A DNA stretch of 64,000 nucleotides, taken from contig NZ_BBOM01000008.1 of assembly GCF_000974485.1 (NCBI RefSeq), positions 310,001 to 374,000 on the forward strand, read 5' to 3'. Made by a program: the position numbers and the translations under genes. Under the pieces are notes generated by a model. That model was not told the origin of the DNA. It searched no databases and was given only the letters and a program-made list of their open reading frames with translations. Shown piece after piece: positions 44,752 to 53,967 of this stretch. Within the stretch, counting starts at the first letter, position 1, and every line of letters begins with the position of its first letter. The stretch is from Streptomyces sp. NBRC 109706 (GTDB lineage: Bacteria; Actinomycetota; Actinomycetes; Streptomycetales; Streptomycetaceae).

Positions 44752-45728
44752 AATACCTGATTCAGCGCCTCGGCTTCTATCTCTTCACGGCCTGGGCCGC
44801 CATCACGATCAACTTCTTCATCCCCCGGCTGATGCCGGGTGACCCGGTGCAGTCGCTGATCTCGCGCTACCAGGGCCAGTTGGACAGCAAGGCGATCGAC
44901 TCGCTGCGCACGCTCTTCGGGTTGGACAACGAGTCCTCCCTCCTGCAGCAGTACTTCGACTACTGGGGCAACCTCTTCAACGGTGACCTCGGCACGTCCT
45001 TCACCTTCTTCCCGTCCGGCGTCAGTGACATCATCGGACAGAGCATCTGGTGGACGCTCTGCCTGATGGGTCTGACCACCGTCCTCAGCTTCCTGCTCGG
45101 CACGGCGATCGGCATCTACGCGGGTTGGCGGCGTGGTTCCTGGCTGGACAACATGCTGCCGGTCACCACCTTCCTGTCGGCCATTCCGTACTTCTGGCTC
45201 GGCCTGATCGCCATCGCGCTCTTCGCCGTGCAGTGGTCGATCTTCCCGGCGTCCGGCGGCTATGACAACGGTCTGGTGCCGGCCTTCGACTGGCCGTTCA
45301 TCTCCAGCGCCATCTACCACGGCATCATGCCGGCCGTCACCATCATCATCAGCGCCATCGCCGGCTGGATCCTCGGCATGCGGAACATGATGGTCTCGGT
45401 GTCCGCCGAGGACTACGTGCTGGTCGCGCAGGCCAAGGGCCTGCCCGAGCGGCGGGTGATGTTCTCCTACGCGGCCAGGAACGCGATCCTGCCCAGCATC
45501 TCCAACTTCGCGCTGTCCCTGGGCTTCATCGTGGGCGGCACCCTGCTGGTGGAGCAGGTGTTCTCCTATCCGGGCATCGGCTTCATCCTCTTCCAGGGCG
45601 TCGGTGCCAAGGACTATCCGCTGATGCAGGGTGTGTTCCTGATCATCACCCTCGCGGTGCTGGCGGCCAACCTCCTGGCGGACCTCATCTATCTGCTGCT
45701 CGACCCGCGTACCCGAAGGGAGGCCTGA
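44748..45728 (+). CDS. ABC transporter permease, DppB type (beta-glucoside system)
   Basis: A 326-residue inner-membrane permease with six helices, starting MKYLIQRLGFYLFTAWAAIT and containing the loop EDYVLVAQAKGLPERRVMFS. It is clearly homologous to the system A permease at 22305. GTG 44748 overlaps the ATPase stop (GTGA), giving coupled translation. It forms the channel with the DppC-type permease that follows 4 bp later. Confidence 0.93.
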
Positions 45729-45732
45729 CGCC

Positions 45733-46803
45733 ATGGCCCTGCAAGCCACCGACTCGGCCGTCGCCACGGCGCCGGAGCCGTCCGCGCCCAAGCGCCGTGA
45801 CCGGCTGCGCTTCCTGCGCAACGGCAAGACCCTCGTCGGCATCTCCATCCTGGGCGTCTTCATCCTGCTGGCGATCTTCGGCGAGGCGCTCGCGCCCTAC
45901 GACCCGTCGGCCCGCAGCGACAGCATCATGGAGTCGCCGTCCTGGGACCATCCCTTCGGCACCACCCAGACCGGGCAGGACATCTTCTCCCAGATCCTGG
46001 TCGGCACCAGGGGCGTGCTGGTGGTGGGCTTCGTCGCGGCGATCCTGGCCAGCGTGCTGGGCGTGTTGATCGGGGTGACCGCCGGCTATCTGGGCGGCGC
46101 GGGCGACGATGTGCTCTCCTCGTTCAGCAACGTCTTCCTGGTGATCCCCGGGCTGCCGCTGATCATCATCGTCACCAGCTTCCTGCCGGACACCAACGAC
46201 CTGACCATCGCGCTGGTGATCGGGTTGACGTCCTGGGCCTGGGGCGCGCGGGTGCTGCGGGCGCAGACCCTGTCGCTGCGCAACCGGGACTATGTCCAGG
46301 CGGCCCGCGCGACCGGCGAGACCACGCCCCGGATCATCGTCTTCGAGCTGCTGCCCAACCTCACCCCGGTGATCGCCTCCGGCTTCATCGGCACGGTGAT
46401 CTACGCGGTGCTCTCCAACATCACCCTGGCGTTCATCGGCATCGCCGACATCTCCGAGTGGAACTGGGGCACCGTCCTCTTCTGGGCACAGAGCAACCAG
46501 GCGCTGGCACAGGACGCCTGGTGGTGGTTCGTGCCGGCGGGCCTCTGCATCGCGCTGCTCGGCACCGCGCTCGCGCTGATCAACTTCGGCATCGACGAGT
46601 TCATCAACCCCAGGCTGCGCAACGACAAGGCCAACCGGGTGGTCAAGATGCGTATCGGGTTCACCCCCGTGCTCCGCGACGAGGCCCCCGCCCCGGCCCA
46701 GGTCGCCCCGCCCGGCGCCTCCCTCGCGAAGGTGCCGACGCCCGCCGCGCCGCCACCCGAACAAGCGCCGGACGGCACCACCCGGAAGGACACCCCGGCA
46801 TGA
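45733..46803 (+). CDS. ABC transporter permease, DppC type (beta-glucoside system)
   Basis: A 356-residue permease with the DppC layout: N-terminal helix, FGTTQTGQDIFSQILVGTRG loop, LRNRDYVQAARATGETTPRI cytoplasmic loop and the terminal FGIDEFINPRLR. A Pro/Ala-rich tail (about 50 residues) follows, roughly where the fused homologue in system A continues into its ATPase domain. ATG 45733; its stop overlaps the next ATPase start by ATGA. Confidence 0.93.
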   Translation: MALQATDSAVATAPEPSAPKRRDRLRFLRNGKTLVGISILGVFILLAIFGEALAPYDPSARSDSIMESPSWDHPFGTTQTGQDIFSQILVGTRGVLVVGFVAAILASVLGVLIGVTAGYLGGAGDDVLSSFSNVFLVIPGLPLIIIVTSFLPDTNDLTIALVIGLTSWAWGARVLRAQTLSLRNRDYVQAARATGETTPRIIVFELLPNLTPVIASGFIGTVIYAVLSNITLAFIGIADISEWNWGTVLFWAQSNQALAQDAWWWFVPAGLCIALLGTALALINFGIDEFINPRLRNDKANRVVKMRIGFTPVLRDEAPAPAQVAPPGASLAKVPTPAAPPPEQAPDGTTRKDTPA

Positions 46804-47795
46804 GCAGCACCGCACCCGTCCTGGAGATCAAAGGGCTGAACGTCAACTACGGGCTGGGCGAGAAGGCCGTGCGCGCCGTGCGCGACATCAATCTCACCCT
46901 GCACCGTGGCGAGGTGCTCGGCCTGGCAGGGGAGTCGGGCTCCGGCAAGTCGACGCTTGCCTACGGGGTCACCCGGCTGCTGCCCCCGCCCGGCGTCATC
47001 ACGGGCGGCGAGGTCCGCTACCACCCGCGGGAGGGCGCCAGCATCGACATCCTGTCGCTCGAATCCGAGCAGCTGCGAGCCTTCCGCTGGTCGGAGATCT
47101 CGCTGGTGTTCCAGGGCGCGATGAACTCCCTCAACCCGGTGCACACGGTGCGCTCCCAGCTCACCGACGTGATCAGGGCGCACCGGCCGGAGATGAGCAA
47201 GTCCCAACGGGTGGAACGCGCCGCCTCGTTGCTCTCCCTGGTCGGGATCTCCGCCGACCGGCTGAGCAGCTTCCCGCACCAGCTCTCCGGCGGGATGCGG
47301 CAACGGGTGATGATCGCCATGGCGCTGGCCCTCGACCCGGAGATCGTCATCCTGGACGAGCCGACCACCGCCCTCGACGTGGTGATGCAGCGGCAGATCC
47401 TGAAGCAACTCACCCGGCTGCGGAACGAGTTGGACTTCTCGGTGGTGTTCATCACCCACGACATCTCGCTGCTGATCGAGTTCTCCGACCGGATCGCCAT
47501 CATGTACGGCGGGCGCATCGTGGAGGAGGCGAAGGCCAAGGAGATCTACCACACCGCTCACCACCCCTACAGCCACGGACTGTTGCACTCCTTCCCGGCG
47601 TTGCACGGCCCGCGCAGGGAGCTGACCGGCATCCCGGGCTCGCCCCCCGACCTCACGGCGATGCCCAGTGGCTGCGCCTTCCACCCTCGCTGCCCCAAGG
47701 TCTTCGAGGCATGCGACCAGAAGGTCCCCGTGCTCGGCCCCATCCGGGGCGACGCGGGCCGGACGGTGGCCTGCTGGCTCCATGCCGAGCACTGA
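46800..47795 (+). CDS. ABC transporter ATP-binding protein, DppD type (beta-glucoside system)
   Basis: A 331-residue ATPase: Walker A GESGSGKST, MVFQGAMNSLNP-type Q-loop (LVFQGAMNSLNP), signature LSGGMRQR and Walker B IVILDEPTTALD, with a C-terminal Cys motif CAFHPRCPKVFEAC. It is the free-standing counterpart of the C-terminal domain of the system A fusion. ATG 46800 shares the ATGA overlap with the permease stop. It completes the two-ATPase, two-permease Opp-type transporter. Confidence 0.93.
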   Translation: MSSTAPVLEIKGLNVNYGLGEKAVRAVRDINLTLHRGEVLGLAGESGSGKSTLAYGVTRLLPPPGVITGGEVRYHPREGASIDILSLESEQLRAFRWSEISLVFQGAMNSLNPVHTVRSQLTDVIRAHRPEMSKSQRVERAASLLSLVGISADRLSSFPHQLSGGMRQRVMIAMALALDPEIVILDEPTTALDVVMQRQILKQLTRLRNELDFSVVFITHDISLLIEFSDRIAIMYGGRIVEEAKAKEIYHTAHHPYSHGLLHSFPALHGPRRELTGIPGSPPDLTAMPSGCAFHPRCPKVFEACDQKVPVLGPIRGDAGRTVACWLHAEH

Positions 47796-47826
47796 CCAGG
47801 AGCGATCAGAAGCGATCAGGAGTGTC

Positions 47827-49233
47827 ATGACTTCTCAAGCGACAACGACCGCCCCGGCGGGGCCGCCACGGGCCATCCCGGAACTGGCGGAGAACTTCAC
47901 CTGGGGCGTCGCCACCTCGTCGTACCAGATCGAGGGCGCCACCGAAGCCGACGGCCGGACCCCGTCCATCTGGGACACGTTCTGCCGGGTCCCCGGCGCC
48001 GTGGTGAACGCCGACAACGGGGACACGGCCTGCGACCACTACCGGCTGATGCCCGAGGACGTGGGGCTGATCGCCGACCTCGGCGTGGACGCCTACCGCT
48101 TCTCGCTGGCCTGGCCCCGGATCCAGCCCGGTGGCAAGGGCCCGATCAACCCCAAGGGCATCGCGTTCTACGACCGGCTGGTCGACACCCTGCTGGAGCG
48201 GGGCCTCACCCCCTGGGCCACCCTCTACCACTGGGATCTCCCCCAGGAGTTGGAGGACGCCGGCGGCTGGCCGGAGCGGGACACCGCATACCGGTTCGCC
48301 GAGTACGCCGAGCTGACCTACGAGGCGCTGGGCGACCGGGTGACCAACTGGACCACCCTCAACGAGCCCTGGTGCTCCGCCATGCTCGGCTACCACGAGG
48401 GCATCCACGCGCCGGGCCGCAAGGACTTCGGCGACGCCCTGCACGCGGTCCACCATCTGCTGCTCGGACACGGCCTGGCCGCCCAGCGCATCCGCGCCAG
48501 GGCCACCAACGAGCTGAACCTGGGCATCGTGCTCAACCTCGGCCACGGCAGCGCCGCGACCGACAGCGAGGCGGACAAGGAGGCGGCGCGCCGCTCCGAC
48601 GCGCTGGGCACCCGGCTCTACCTCGACGCCCTGGTGCACGGCCGTTACCCGGAGGACCTGCTCGCCGAGCTACCCGCCCGGGGCGTCACGCTCCCGGTGC
48701 GGGACGGCGATCTGGAGATCATCTCGGCGCCGCTGGACGTGCTGGGGGTCAACTACTACAGCAGCCACCAGTTCTCCGGCACCGACGAGCAGGGCGCGAC
48801 GCACGACGCGGACGGCCAGCCGGTGGTGCGTCAGGTGCCCTTCGGCCTGCCGCGCACCGCGATGGACTGGGAGATCGTCCCCTCGGGACTCACCAAGCTG
48901 CTGCTCCGCATCCAGCGTGACTACGGCGTGCCGACGGTGGTCACCGAGAACGGTGCCGCGTTCGACGACCAGGTCGCCGAGGACGGCAGCGTTCCCGACG
49001 CCGACCGCACCAGCTATTTCGCCCAGCACCTGGCGGCCGTCGCCGAGGCGCGTGCCGCCGGCGCCGATGTGCGCGGCTACTTCGCCTGGTCGCTGTTCGA
49101 CAACTTCGAGTGGGCCGAGGGCTACGCCAAGCGGTTCGGCATCGTCCGCGTCGACTACGAGACCCAGCGGCGCACCGTCAAGGAGAGCGGCGCCTGGTAC
49201 CGCGACACGGTGCGACTGACCAGGGGCGACTAG
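47827..49233 (+). CDS. Beta-glucosidase, glycoside hydrolase family 1
   Basis: A 468-residue GH1 enzyme. The N-terminal signature FTWGVATSSYQIEGA, acid/base E180 in TLNEPW and nucleophile E374 in VTENGAAF are intact. No signal peptide is present, so it acts on imported beta-glucosides in the cytoplasm. ATG 47827 follows a GGAG ribosome site. It is the last gene of system B, 31 bp after the DppD-type ATPase, and is closed by a strong terminator. It could also serve the cebEFG system, which has no beta-glucosidase of its own here. Confidence 0.95.
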   Translation: MTSQATTTAPAGPPRAIPELAENFTWGVATSSYQIEGATEADGRTPSIWDTFCRVPGAVVNADNGDTACDHYRLMPEDVGLIADLGVDAYRFSLAWPRIQPGGKGPINPKGIAFYDRLVDTLLERGLTPWATLYHWDLPQELEDAGGWPERDTAYRFAEYAELTYEALGDRVTNWTTLNEPWCSAMLGYHEGIHAPGRKDFGDALHAVHHLLLGHGLAAQRIRARATNELNLGIVLNLGHGSAATDSEADKEAARRSDALGTRLYLDALVHGRYPEDLLAELPARGVTLPVRDGDLEIISAPLDVLGVNYYSSHQFSGTDEQGATHDADGQPVVRQVPFGLPRTAMDWEIVPSGLTKLLLRIQRDYGVPTVVTENGAAFDDQVAEDGSVPDADRTSYFAQHLAAVAEARAAGADVRGYFAWSLFDNFEWAEGYAKRFGIVRVDYETQRRTVKESGAWYRDTVRLTRGD

Positions 49234-49268
49234 CCGCGGGGGGCATTCAGACCACAACTCCCAGGGAA

Positions 49269-49312
49269 GGTGGGGCGGTCCTGACCTCGGTCAGGACCGC
49301 CCCACCGTTTTT
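49269..49312 (+). terminator. Intrinsic terminator of system B
   Basis: A perfect 17-bp stem (GGTGGGGCGGTCCTGAC, 49269-49285) with loop CTCG and its exact complement (49290-49306) is followed by GTTTTT. This is a textbook Rho-independent terminator, unusually complete for this GC-rich genome. Confidence 0.93.
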
Positions 49313-49348
49313 CTGGTCCCCCGGTTTTCGCCCGGTGGGCCTACCCGA

Positions 49349-50785
49349 TCAGGCCGGGCGCTCCGAGCGGTCCCCGCCCCACAGGGTGTGGAACGCGCCC
49401 TCCCGGTCGGTGCGCAGATAGGTGTGCGCCCCAAAGTAGTCCCGCTGCCCCTGGATCAGGGCGGCCGGCAGCCGCTCGGCACGCAGCGCGTCGTAGTAGG
49501 CGAGCGCGGCGGAGAACCCGGGCGCCGGAACGCCCAGCTCGGTCGCCCGCGCGACCACATGCCGCCAGGCGTTCTGCGCCGAGGCCAACGCCTCGGCGAA
49601 CAGCTCGTCGGCCAGCAGGGTGACCGGCGCCCCGCCCTCCGTGTAGGCGCGCCTGATGCCGTTGAGGAACCGCGCCCTGATGATGCAGCCGCCCCGCCAG
49701 ATCGCGGCCACCGAGGCCCGGTCGATGTCCCAGCCGTACTCCTCGCTGCCGCTCTGGATCAGCTGCCAGCCCTGGGCGTAGGCCACGATCTTCGAGGCGT
49801 ACAGGGCCTGTTCGACCTGGTCGGCGAAGCGCGCCGCATCGTCCGGGTGCAGCTCGGGAACGGTGGGCCCCGGCAGCTCGCGGGCCGCCGCGCGCAGCTC
49901 GGCGTGCCCGGACAGCCCCCGGGCGAAGACCGCCTCGGCGATCCCGGAGACCGGGACCCCCAGGTCCAGCGCGGTCTGCACCGTCCACCGCCCGGTGCCC
50001 TTCTGCTCGGCGCGGTCGGCGACGATGTCCACGAAGGGCTTGCCGGTCTCCGCGTCCACATGCGCCAGCACCTGGGCGGTGATCTCGATCAGATACGAGT
50101 CAAGCCGGCCCTCGTTCCAGGTGCGGAACACCTCGGCGATCCTGGCCGGCTCGTAGCCGGCGACCCGCCGCAGCAGGTCGTAGGCCTCTGCGATCAGCTG
50201 CATGTCGGCGTACTCGATGCCGTTGTGCACCATCTTGACGAAGTGCCCGGCCCCGTCGGGGCCGATGTGCGCACAGCAGGGCTCGCCGTCCACCTGCGCG
50301 GAGATGCTTTCCAGCAGCGGACCCAGGGCCTCGTAGGATTCCTTGGAACCACCCGGCATGATGCTCGGGCCCAGCAGCGCGCCCTCCTCCCCGCCGGAGA
50401 TGCCACAGCCGACGAAGTGCAGCCCCCGCTCGCGCAGCGCCGCCTCCCGACGGCGGGTGTCCTCGTAGTGCGCGTTGCCGCCGTCCATGATCATGTCGCC
50501 GGGCTCCAGCAGCTCGGCGAACTCGTCGATCACCGCGTCGGTGGGCGCGCCCGCCTTCACCATCACCACGATCCGCCGGGGCCGCTCCAGCGAGGCGACG
50601 AACTCCGCCGCCGACTCCGCCGGGACGAACGCGCCCTCGTGGCCGAACTCCTTCACCAACTCCCGCGTCTTGGTGGCGGTCCGGTTGTGCACCGCCACCG
50701 TGTGACCACGGCGGGCGAAGTTGCGGGCCAGATTGCGTCCCATCACCGCCAACCCCGTGACACCGATCTGGGCCTGCTCAGCCAT
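49349..50785 (-). CDS. gnd: 6-phosphogluconate dehydrogenase, decarboxylating
   Basis: A 478-residue NADP-dependent enzyme that oxidises 6-phosphogluconate to ribulose-5-phosphate. The dinucleotide fold GVTGLAVMGRNLARNFARRGHTVAVHNRT opens the protein; IMPGGSKESYEALGPLLE, the DGAGHFVKMVHNGIEYADMQ active-site helix and GGCIIRARFLN are complete. Its length fits the long (~470-residue) form. The start is ATG 50783-50785, preceded by GGGAG eight bases before. It converges on system B. It may supply NADPH and pentose phosphates alongside the short transketolase. Confidence 0.95.
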   Translation of the reverse strand: MAEQAQIGVTGLAVMGRNLARNFARRGHTVAVHNRTATKTRELVKEFGHEGAFVPAESAAEFVASLERPRRIVVMVKAGAPTDAVIDEFAELLEPGDMIMDGGNAHYEDTRRREAALRERGLHFVGCGISGGEEGALLGPSIMPGGSKESYEALGPLLESISAQVDGEPCCAHIGPDGAGHFVKMVHNGIEYADMQLIAEAYDLLRRVAGYEPARIAEVFRTWNEGRLDSYLIEITAQVLAHVDAETGKPFVDIVADRAEQKGTGRWTVQTALDLGVPVSGIAEAVFARGLSGHAELRAAARELPGPTVPELHPDDAARFADQVEQALYASKIVAYAQGWQLIQSGSEEYGWDIDRASVAAIWRGGCIIRARFLNGIRRAYTEGGAPVTLLADELFAEALASAQNAWRHVVARATELGVPAPGFSAALAYYDALRAERLPAALIQGQRDYFGAHTYLRTDREGAFHTLWGGDRSERPA

Positions 50786-50920
50786 CTCATCAACTCCCGT
50801 AGTGGAATGCTTCCCGACCGGATGGGCCCGGCCGGGATCGGCCACGCTCCCGCGCCCCCCGGGCGGCGGCGCGGTATTCCCGCGCCCCGCGACACCCGGT
50901 GGTGCTGCGCCGTCGACGAC

Positions 50921-51751
50921 TCACATCTCCTCGTGGTGGTCAGGATCGCCGCCGAGCCGCCGGTGTGGGCGGTCGGCGACGGCGGTCATCTCCTCGGCGC
51001 TGAGCGAGAATCCGAAGATATCCAGGTTGCCACGTCGGCGCTCCTGGTCGGCCGACTTCGGAATCGGCACCGCGGCCAGCTGGATGTGCCAACGCAGGAT
51101 CACCTGAGCGGGACTCACCCCGTGGGCCCGGGCGATCTCCCCGATCCGCTCGTCCTTCAACAGCGTGCTGCCCCGGCCCAGCGGGCTCCAACTCTCCGTC
51201 ACAATCCCGCGTTCGGCATGGAACGTACGCGCTTCGACCTGCGGAAACAGCGGATGCAACTCGATCTGGTTGACGGCCGGCAGCACGCCGGTCTCCCGTT
51301 CCAGCTGCTCCAGTTGCGCCGGGGTGAAGTTGGAGACCCCGATCGAGCGCACCAGACCCTGGTCCCTGAGCTTGACCAGGGCCCGCCAGGATTCCAGGTA
51401 TTTCCCAACGCTGGGATTGGGCCAGTGGATCAGGTACAGGTCCAGATAGTCGACGCCGAGGCGGGCGACGGACTCCTCGAACGAGGCCAGCGTCTCCTCG
51501 TAGCCATGGTGGCGGCCCGGCAGCTTCGAGGTGAGCACCACCTCCTCGCGGGGCACCCCGGAGGCGGCGACGCCGCGCCCGACGCCCGTCTCGTTGCGGT
51601 AGTTCACCGCCGTGTCGATGAGTCGATAGCCCAGCCGGAGCGCGTCGGCCACCGAACGCTCGGCCTCGGTGTCGTCCAACGGATAGGTTCCGAAGCCCAC
51701 GGCGGGCAGGGTGCGGTTGTCCACGAGGGTGTGGGTGGGGGCGGCTGCCAC
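50921..51751 (-). CDS. Aldo/keto reductase
   Basis: A 276-residue NADPH-dependent aldo/keto reductase of the 2,5-didehydrogluconate-reductase-like group. The tetrad is D46, Y51, K76 and H109 (DTAVNY, TSK, LIHWP); IGVSNFTPAQLEQL and the C-terminal IPKSADQERRRGNLDIF cofactor loop are typical. GTG 51749-51751 is fixed by GAGGAGG four bases upstream; an upstream ATG (51799) lacks a comparable signal. The substrate is unknown. Confidence 0.92.
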   Translation of the reverse strand: MAAAPTHTLVDNRTLPAVGFGTYPLDDTEAERSVADALRLGYRLIDTAVNYRNETGVGRGVAASGVPREEVVLTSKLPGRHHGYEETLASFEESVARLGVDYLDLYLIHWPNPSVGKYLESWRALVKLRDQGLVRSIGVSNFTPAQLEQLERETGVLPAVNQIELHPLFPQVEARTFHAERGIVTESWSPLGRGSTLLKDERIGEIARAHGVSPAQVILRWHIQLAAVPIPKSADQERRRGNLDIFGFSLSAEEMTAVADRPHRRLGGDPDHHEEM

Positions 51752-51862
51752 GGGTCCTCCTCGATCGGACCAGCGCGCGATCCGATCCTCGTCGATCATG
51801 TTCCGTCAGCGTAGCCAGCGTAGCCAGCACGGATGGTTCGCCGGTGCAGGCGGTGCCCGGGG

Positions 51863-52624
51863 TCAGCCGTGCGCCAGCGTGAAGGTCAGCAGGAAGCCGC
51901 ACACCAGGATCAGCCCGACCGCCGCATGGGCGTCGTCGAACGCCTCCGGGATCATGGTGTCCGCGACCATGGTCAGAATCGCCCCGGCGGCCAGCGCCGT
52001 CACCGCGGCCACCACCGAGTCGGGGAAGTCGCCCAGCACCGCGTACCCCAACAGCGCCGAGGCCGAGCTGACGGCGGCGATCCCACCCCAGACCCCGAAC
52101 ACATAGCCGGCCCCCCGGCCGGCGCGCCGCATCCCGGCCGCGCTGGACAGCCCCTCCGGCAGATTGCCCAGGAACACCGCCACCACCGTCACCAGGGACA
52201 CCGCGCCGCCGTCCAGCAGGCTCACCCCGATCACCGCCGACTCCGGCACCCCGTCGAGCAGCGCTCCCAGCGCCAACGCCAGCCCGGAGCCCGCCTGTTG
52301 GGCCTCCGACGGCTGGCGTTGGCGGGGGGAGTGTCCCGAGCGCTTACGGTGCCGGGCGCCGCGACCGGCCAGCGCGACGTTGCCGGCGGTGTAGGCGAGG
52401 GCGCCCAGCAGCGTGCCCAGCACCACGGGCGCGAGCCCCGACTGCCGGAACGCCTCGTCCAACAGCTCGAAGGCCGCGGCCGACAGCAGCACCCCGGAGC
52501 CCAGCGCCATCGCCGAGGCGATCAGCCAGCGCGGCACCCGCACCCCGTAGCCGAGCCCCGCGCCCAGCAACAGGGCCGAGCCGGCGACCAGGCCCCAGAC
52601 GGCGGCCCATGACATCTCGGACAT
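51863..52624 (-). CDS. ZIP-family metal transporter
   Basis: A 253-residue membrane protein with about eight helices and a basic cytoplasmic loop (GARHRKRSGHSPRQRQ) between helices 3 and 4, as in ZIP transporters. The usual metal-site histidines of helices 4 and 5 are replaced (LLDGVPESAVIG and GNLPEG instead of H-containing motifs), a variant seen in this actinobacterial subgroup. The transported ion is therefore uncertain. ATG 52622-52624. Confidence 0.82.
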   Translation of the reverse strand: MSEMSWAAVWGLVAGSALLLGAGLGYGVRVPRWLIASAMALGSGVLLSAAAFELLDEAFRQSGLAPVVLGTLLGALAYTAGNVALAGRGARHRKRSGHSPRQRQPSEAQQAGSGLALALGALLDGVPESAVIGVSLLDGGAVSLVTVVAVFLGNLPEGLSSAAGMRRAGRGAGYVFGVWGGIAAVSSASALLGYAVLGDFPDSVVAAVTALAAGAILTMVADTMIPEAFDDAHAAVGLILVCGFLLTFTLAHG

Positions 52625-52689
52625 GGGCCCTGCCTATCCCGTCCGCCGCCCCGGGCGTGGGACCGTCACCCGACCGGCGGCGCCCGGGC

Positions 52690-53718
52690 TCAGTCCGTGA
52701 TCGGCACCCCGCCGTTGACCAGGCCGTTGCCGCCGGTCACGGTGTTGCTGCCGGCGACGGTGACGGGGCAGTCGGCCGGGTCGTAGTTGGTGACGTTGAT
52801 CGCCAGCCGGTCGGGCCCCGAGGCGCCGGTCAGATCGGAGTGGTTGTCGCGGAACACCGCGCGGCAGCCCCAGCCGTTCTGGACGGTGTGCACCTGGAAC
52901 CCGTCGTTGGTGGTGTTGACGCCGGTGTTGCCCTCGACGAGGACATCGTTGCCCTTGATGTCGACCCAGGAATCGTCGTAGTTGGCGCCGGTCAGACCGC
53001 TGCCGTCGAAGGTGTTGTCGATGATCCGGGCGCCGCTGGTGCCCTCCTTGATGTCGATGTTCTCGCCGCCGATGCCCGGTCCCAGGGTGTTGCCCCGGAT
53101 CAGGATGTTGTCGCTGCGGTCGCCCGTCCCGCCGGCGCTGCCGACATAGACGCCCTCGCCCATGCCCCGGCCGTCGTTGCCGGTGTCGTAGATGGTGGAG
53201 TTGGTCAGCGAGCCGTTCGAGCTGGAGTTCCGGAAGTGGACGGCCTCCATGGTCAGCCCGTGCACGGTGACCGAGTCGATATGCACCTCGTCGGCGGCGT
53301 CGGTGACGATGCCCTTCTGGCCGCCGGTGACGGTGAAGCCCCGCAGGTTCCAGTGCGAGGCCCCGTCCAGATGCAGACCGTAGCCGCCGCCGTTCGACCT
53401 GAGCTGGGCGTCGGCGGGGCCGGTGAGCGTGATGGGGGCGCCCGCCGTGCCCGGGGTGGTGGCGCGGAAGACGCCCGAGTAGACCCCGGCGGCCAGCTGG
53501 ATGGTGTCGCCGGGCCCCACCGAGGTCAGCGCGGCGCGCAGCTCGTTGGCGTTGCCCACCTCGATCACCGCGGCGGCGGCCGGCTCCCCGGCGGTCGCCA
53601 CGGGGACGGCGACGACGGCGACCAGCGCGGCGCCGACCGCGCCCAGCGCGAGGGCGGTGGTCCGGCGGGACCTGAGAAACCTGCGGGACCTGCGGAACCT
53701 GCGGAACCTGCCAGACAT
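52690..53718 (-). CDS. Secreted right-handed beta-helix protein
   Basis: A ~342-residue exported protein. The N-terminus is very basic (SGRFRRFRRSRRFLRSRR), followed by a hydrophobic stretch (TTALALGAVGAALVAVVAV) and a cut site near ATAGEPAAAA; SRRFL suggests possible Tat export. Repeated turns (GFTVTGGQKGIV, DSVTVHGLTMEAVHF, NTFDGSGL) indicate a parallel beta-helix as in polysaccharide lyases, but no catalytic set is recognised. The start is ATG 53716-53718, nine bases after GGAG; ATG 53724 is also possible. It diverges from a secreted endonuclease gene. Confidence 0.82.
   Translation of the reverse strand: MSGRFRRFRRSRRFLRSRRTTALALGAVGAALVAVVAVPVATAGEPAAAAVIEVGNANELRAALTSVGPGDTIQLAAGVYSGVFRATTPGTAGAPITLTGPADAQLRSNGGGYGLHLDGASHWNLRGFTVTGGQKGIVTDAADEVHIDSVTVHGLTMEAVHFRNSSSNGSLTNSTIYDTGNDGRGMGEGVYVGSAGGTGDRSDNILIRGNTLGPGIGGENIDIKEGTSGARIIDNTFDGSGLTGANYDDSWVDIKGNDVLVEGNTGVNTTNDGFQVHTVQNGWGCRAVFRDNHSDLTGASGPDRLAINVTNYDPADCPVTVAGSNTVTGGNGLVNGGVPITD
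53669..53713. repeat. Five tandem 9-bp units in the signal-peptide coding region
   Basis: Units reading GACCTGAGA, AACCTGCGG, GACCTGCGG, AACCTGCGG and AACCTGCCA encode the repeating basic/aromatic N-region of the secreted beta-helix protein. In-frame expansion or contraction would change the charge of the export signal without breaking the gene. Confidence 0.75.
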
Positions 53719-53967
53719 CGACATCAACTCCGGTTCATATGGGGGGACTTGTTCCGTGTATATGAACGACTCGCGGCGCTGGCAAGCCCATGGACACGCC
53801 GAAACCCCGAATGACGCGCGTAAACCGCGCTACGCGGGAAGAATCCCGTTGTCTGAATGTCCATGCCAACGTCAACGGAGACGCGGGCGCCCGATTCCGC
53901 GTCCCCTCCCGCCCCGGCGGGAGTCACCGCGCCAACCCCTGGCTATCACCAGCGAGAGGTCCCCCAC

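Noticed and set aside
47797..47820. Two short direct repeats AGCGATCAG just before the beta-glucosidase.
   Set aside because: Too short for a regulatory claim and partly overlapping the ribosome site region.
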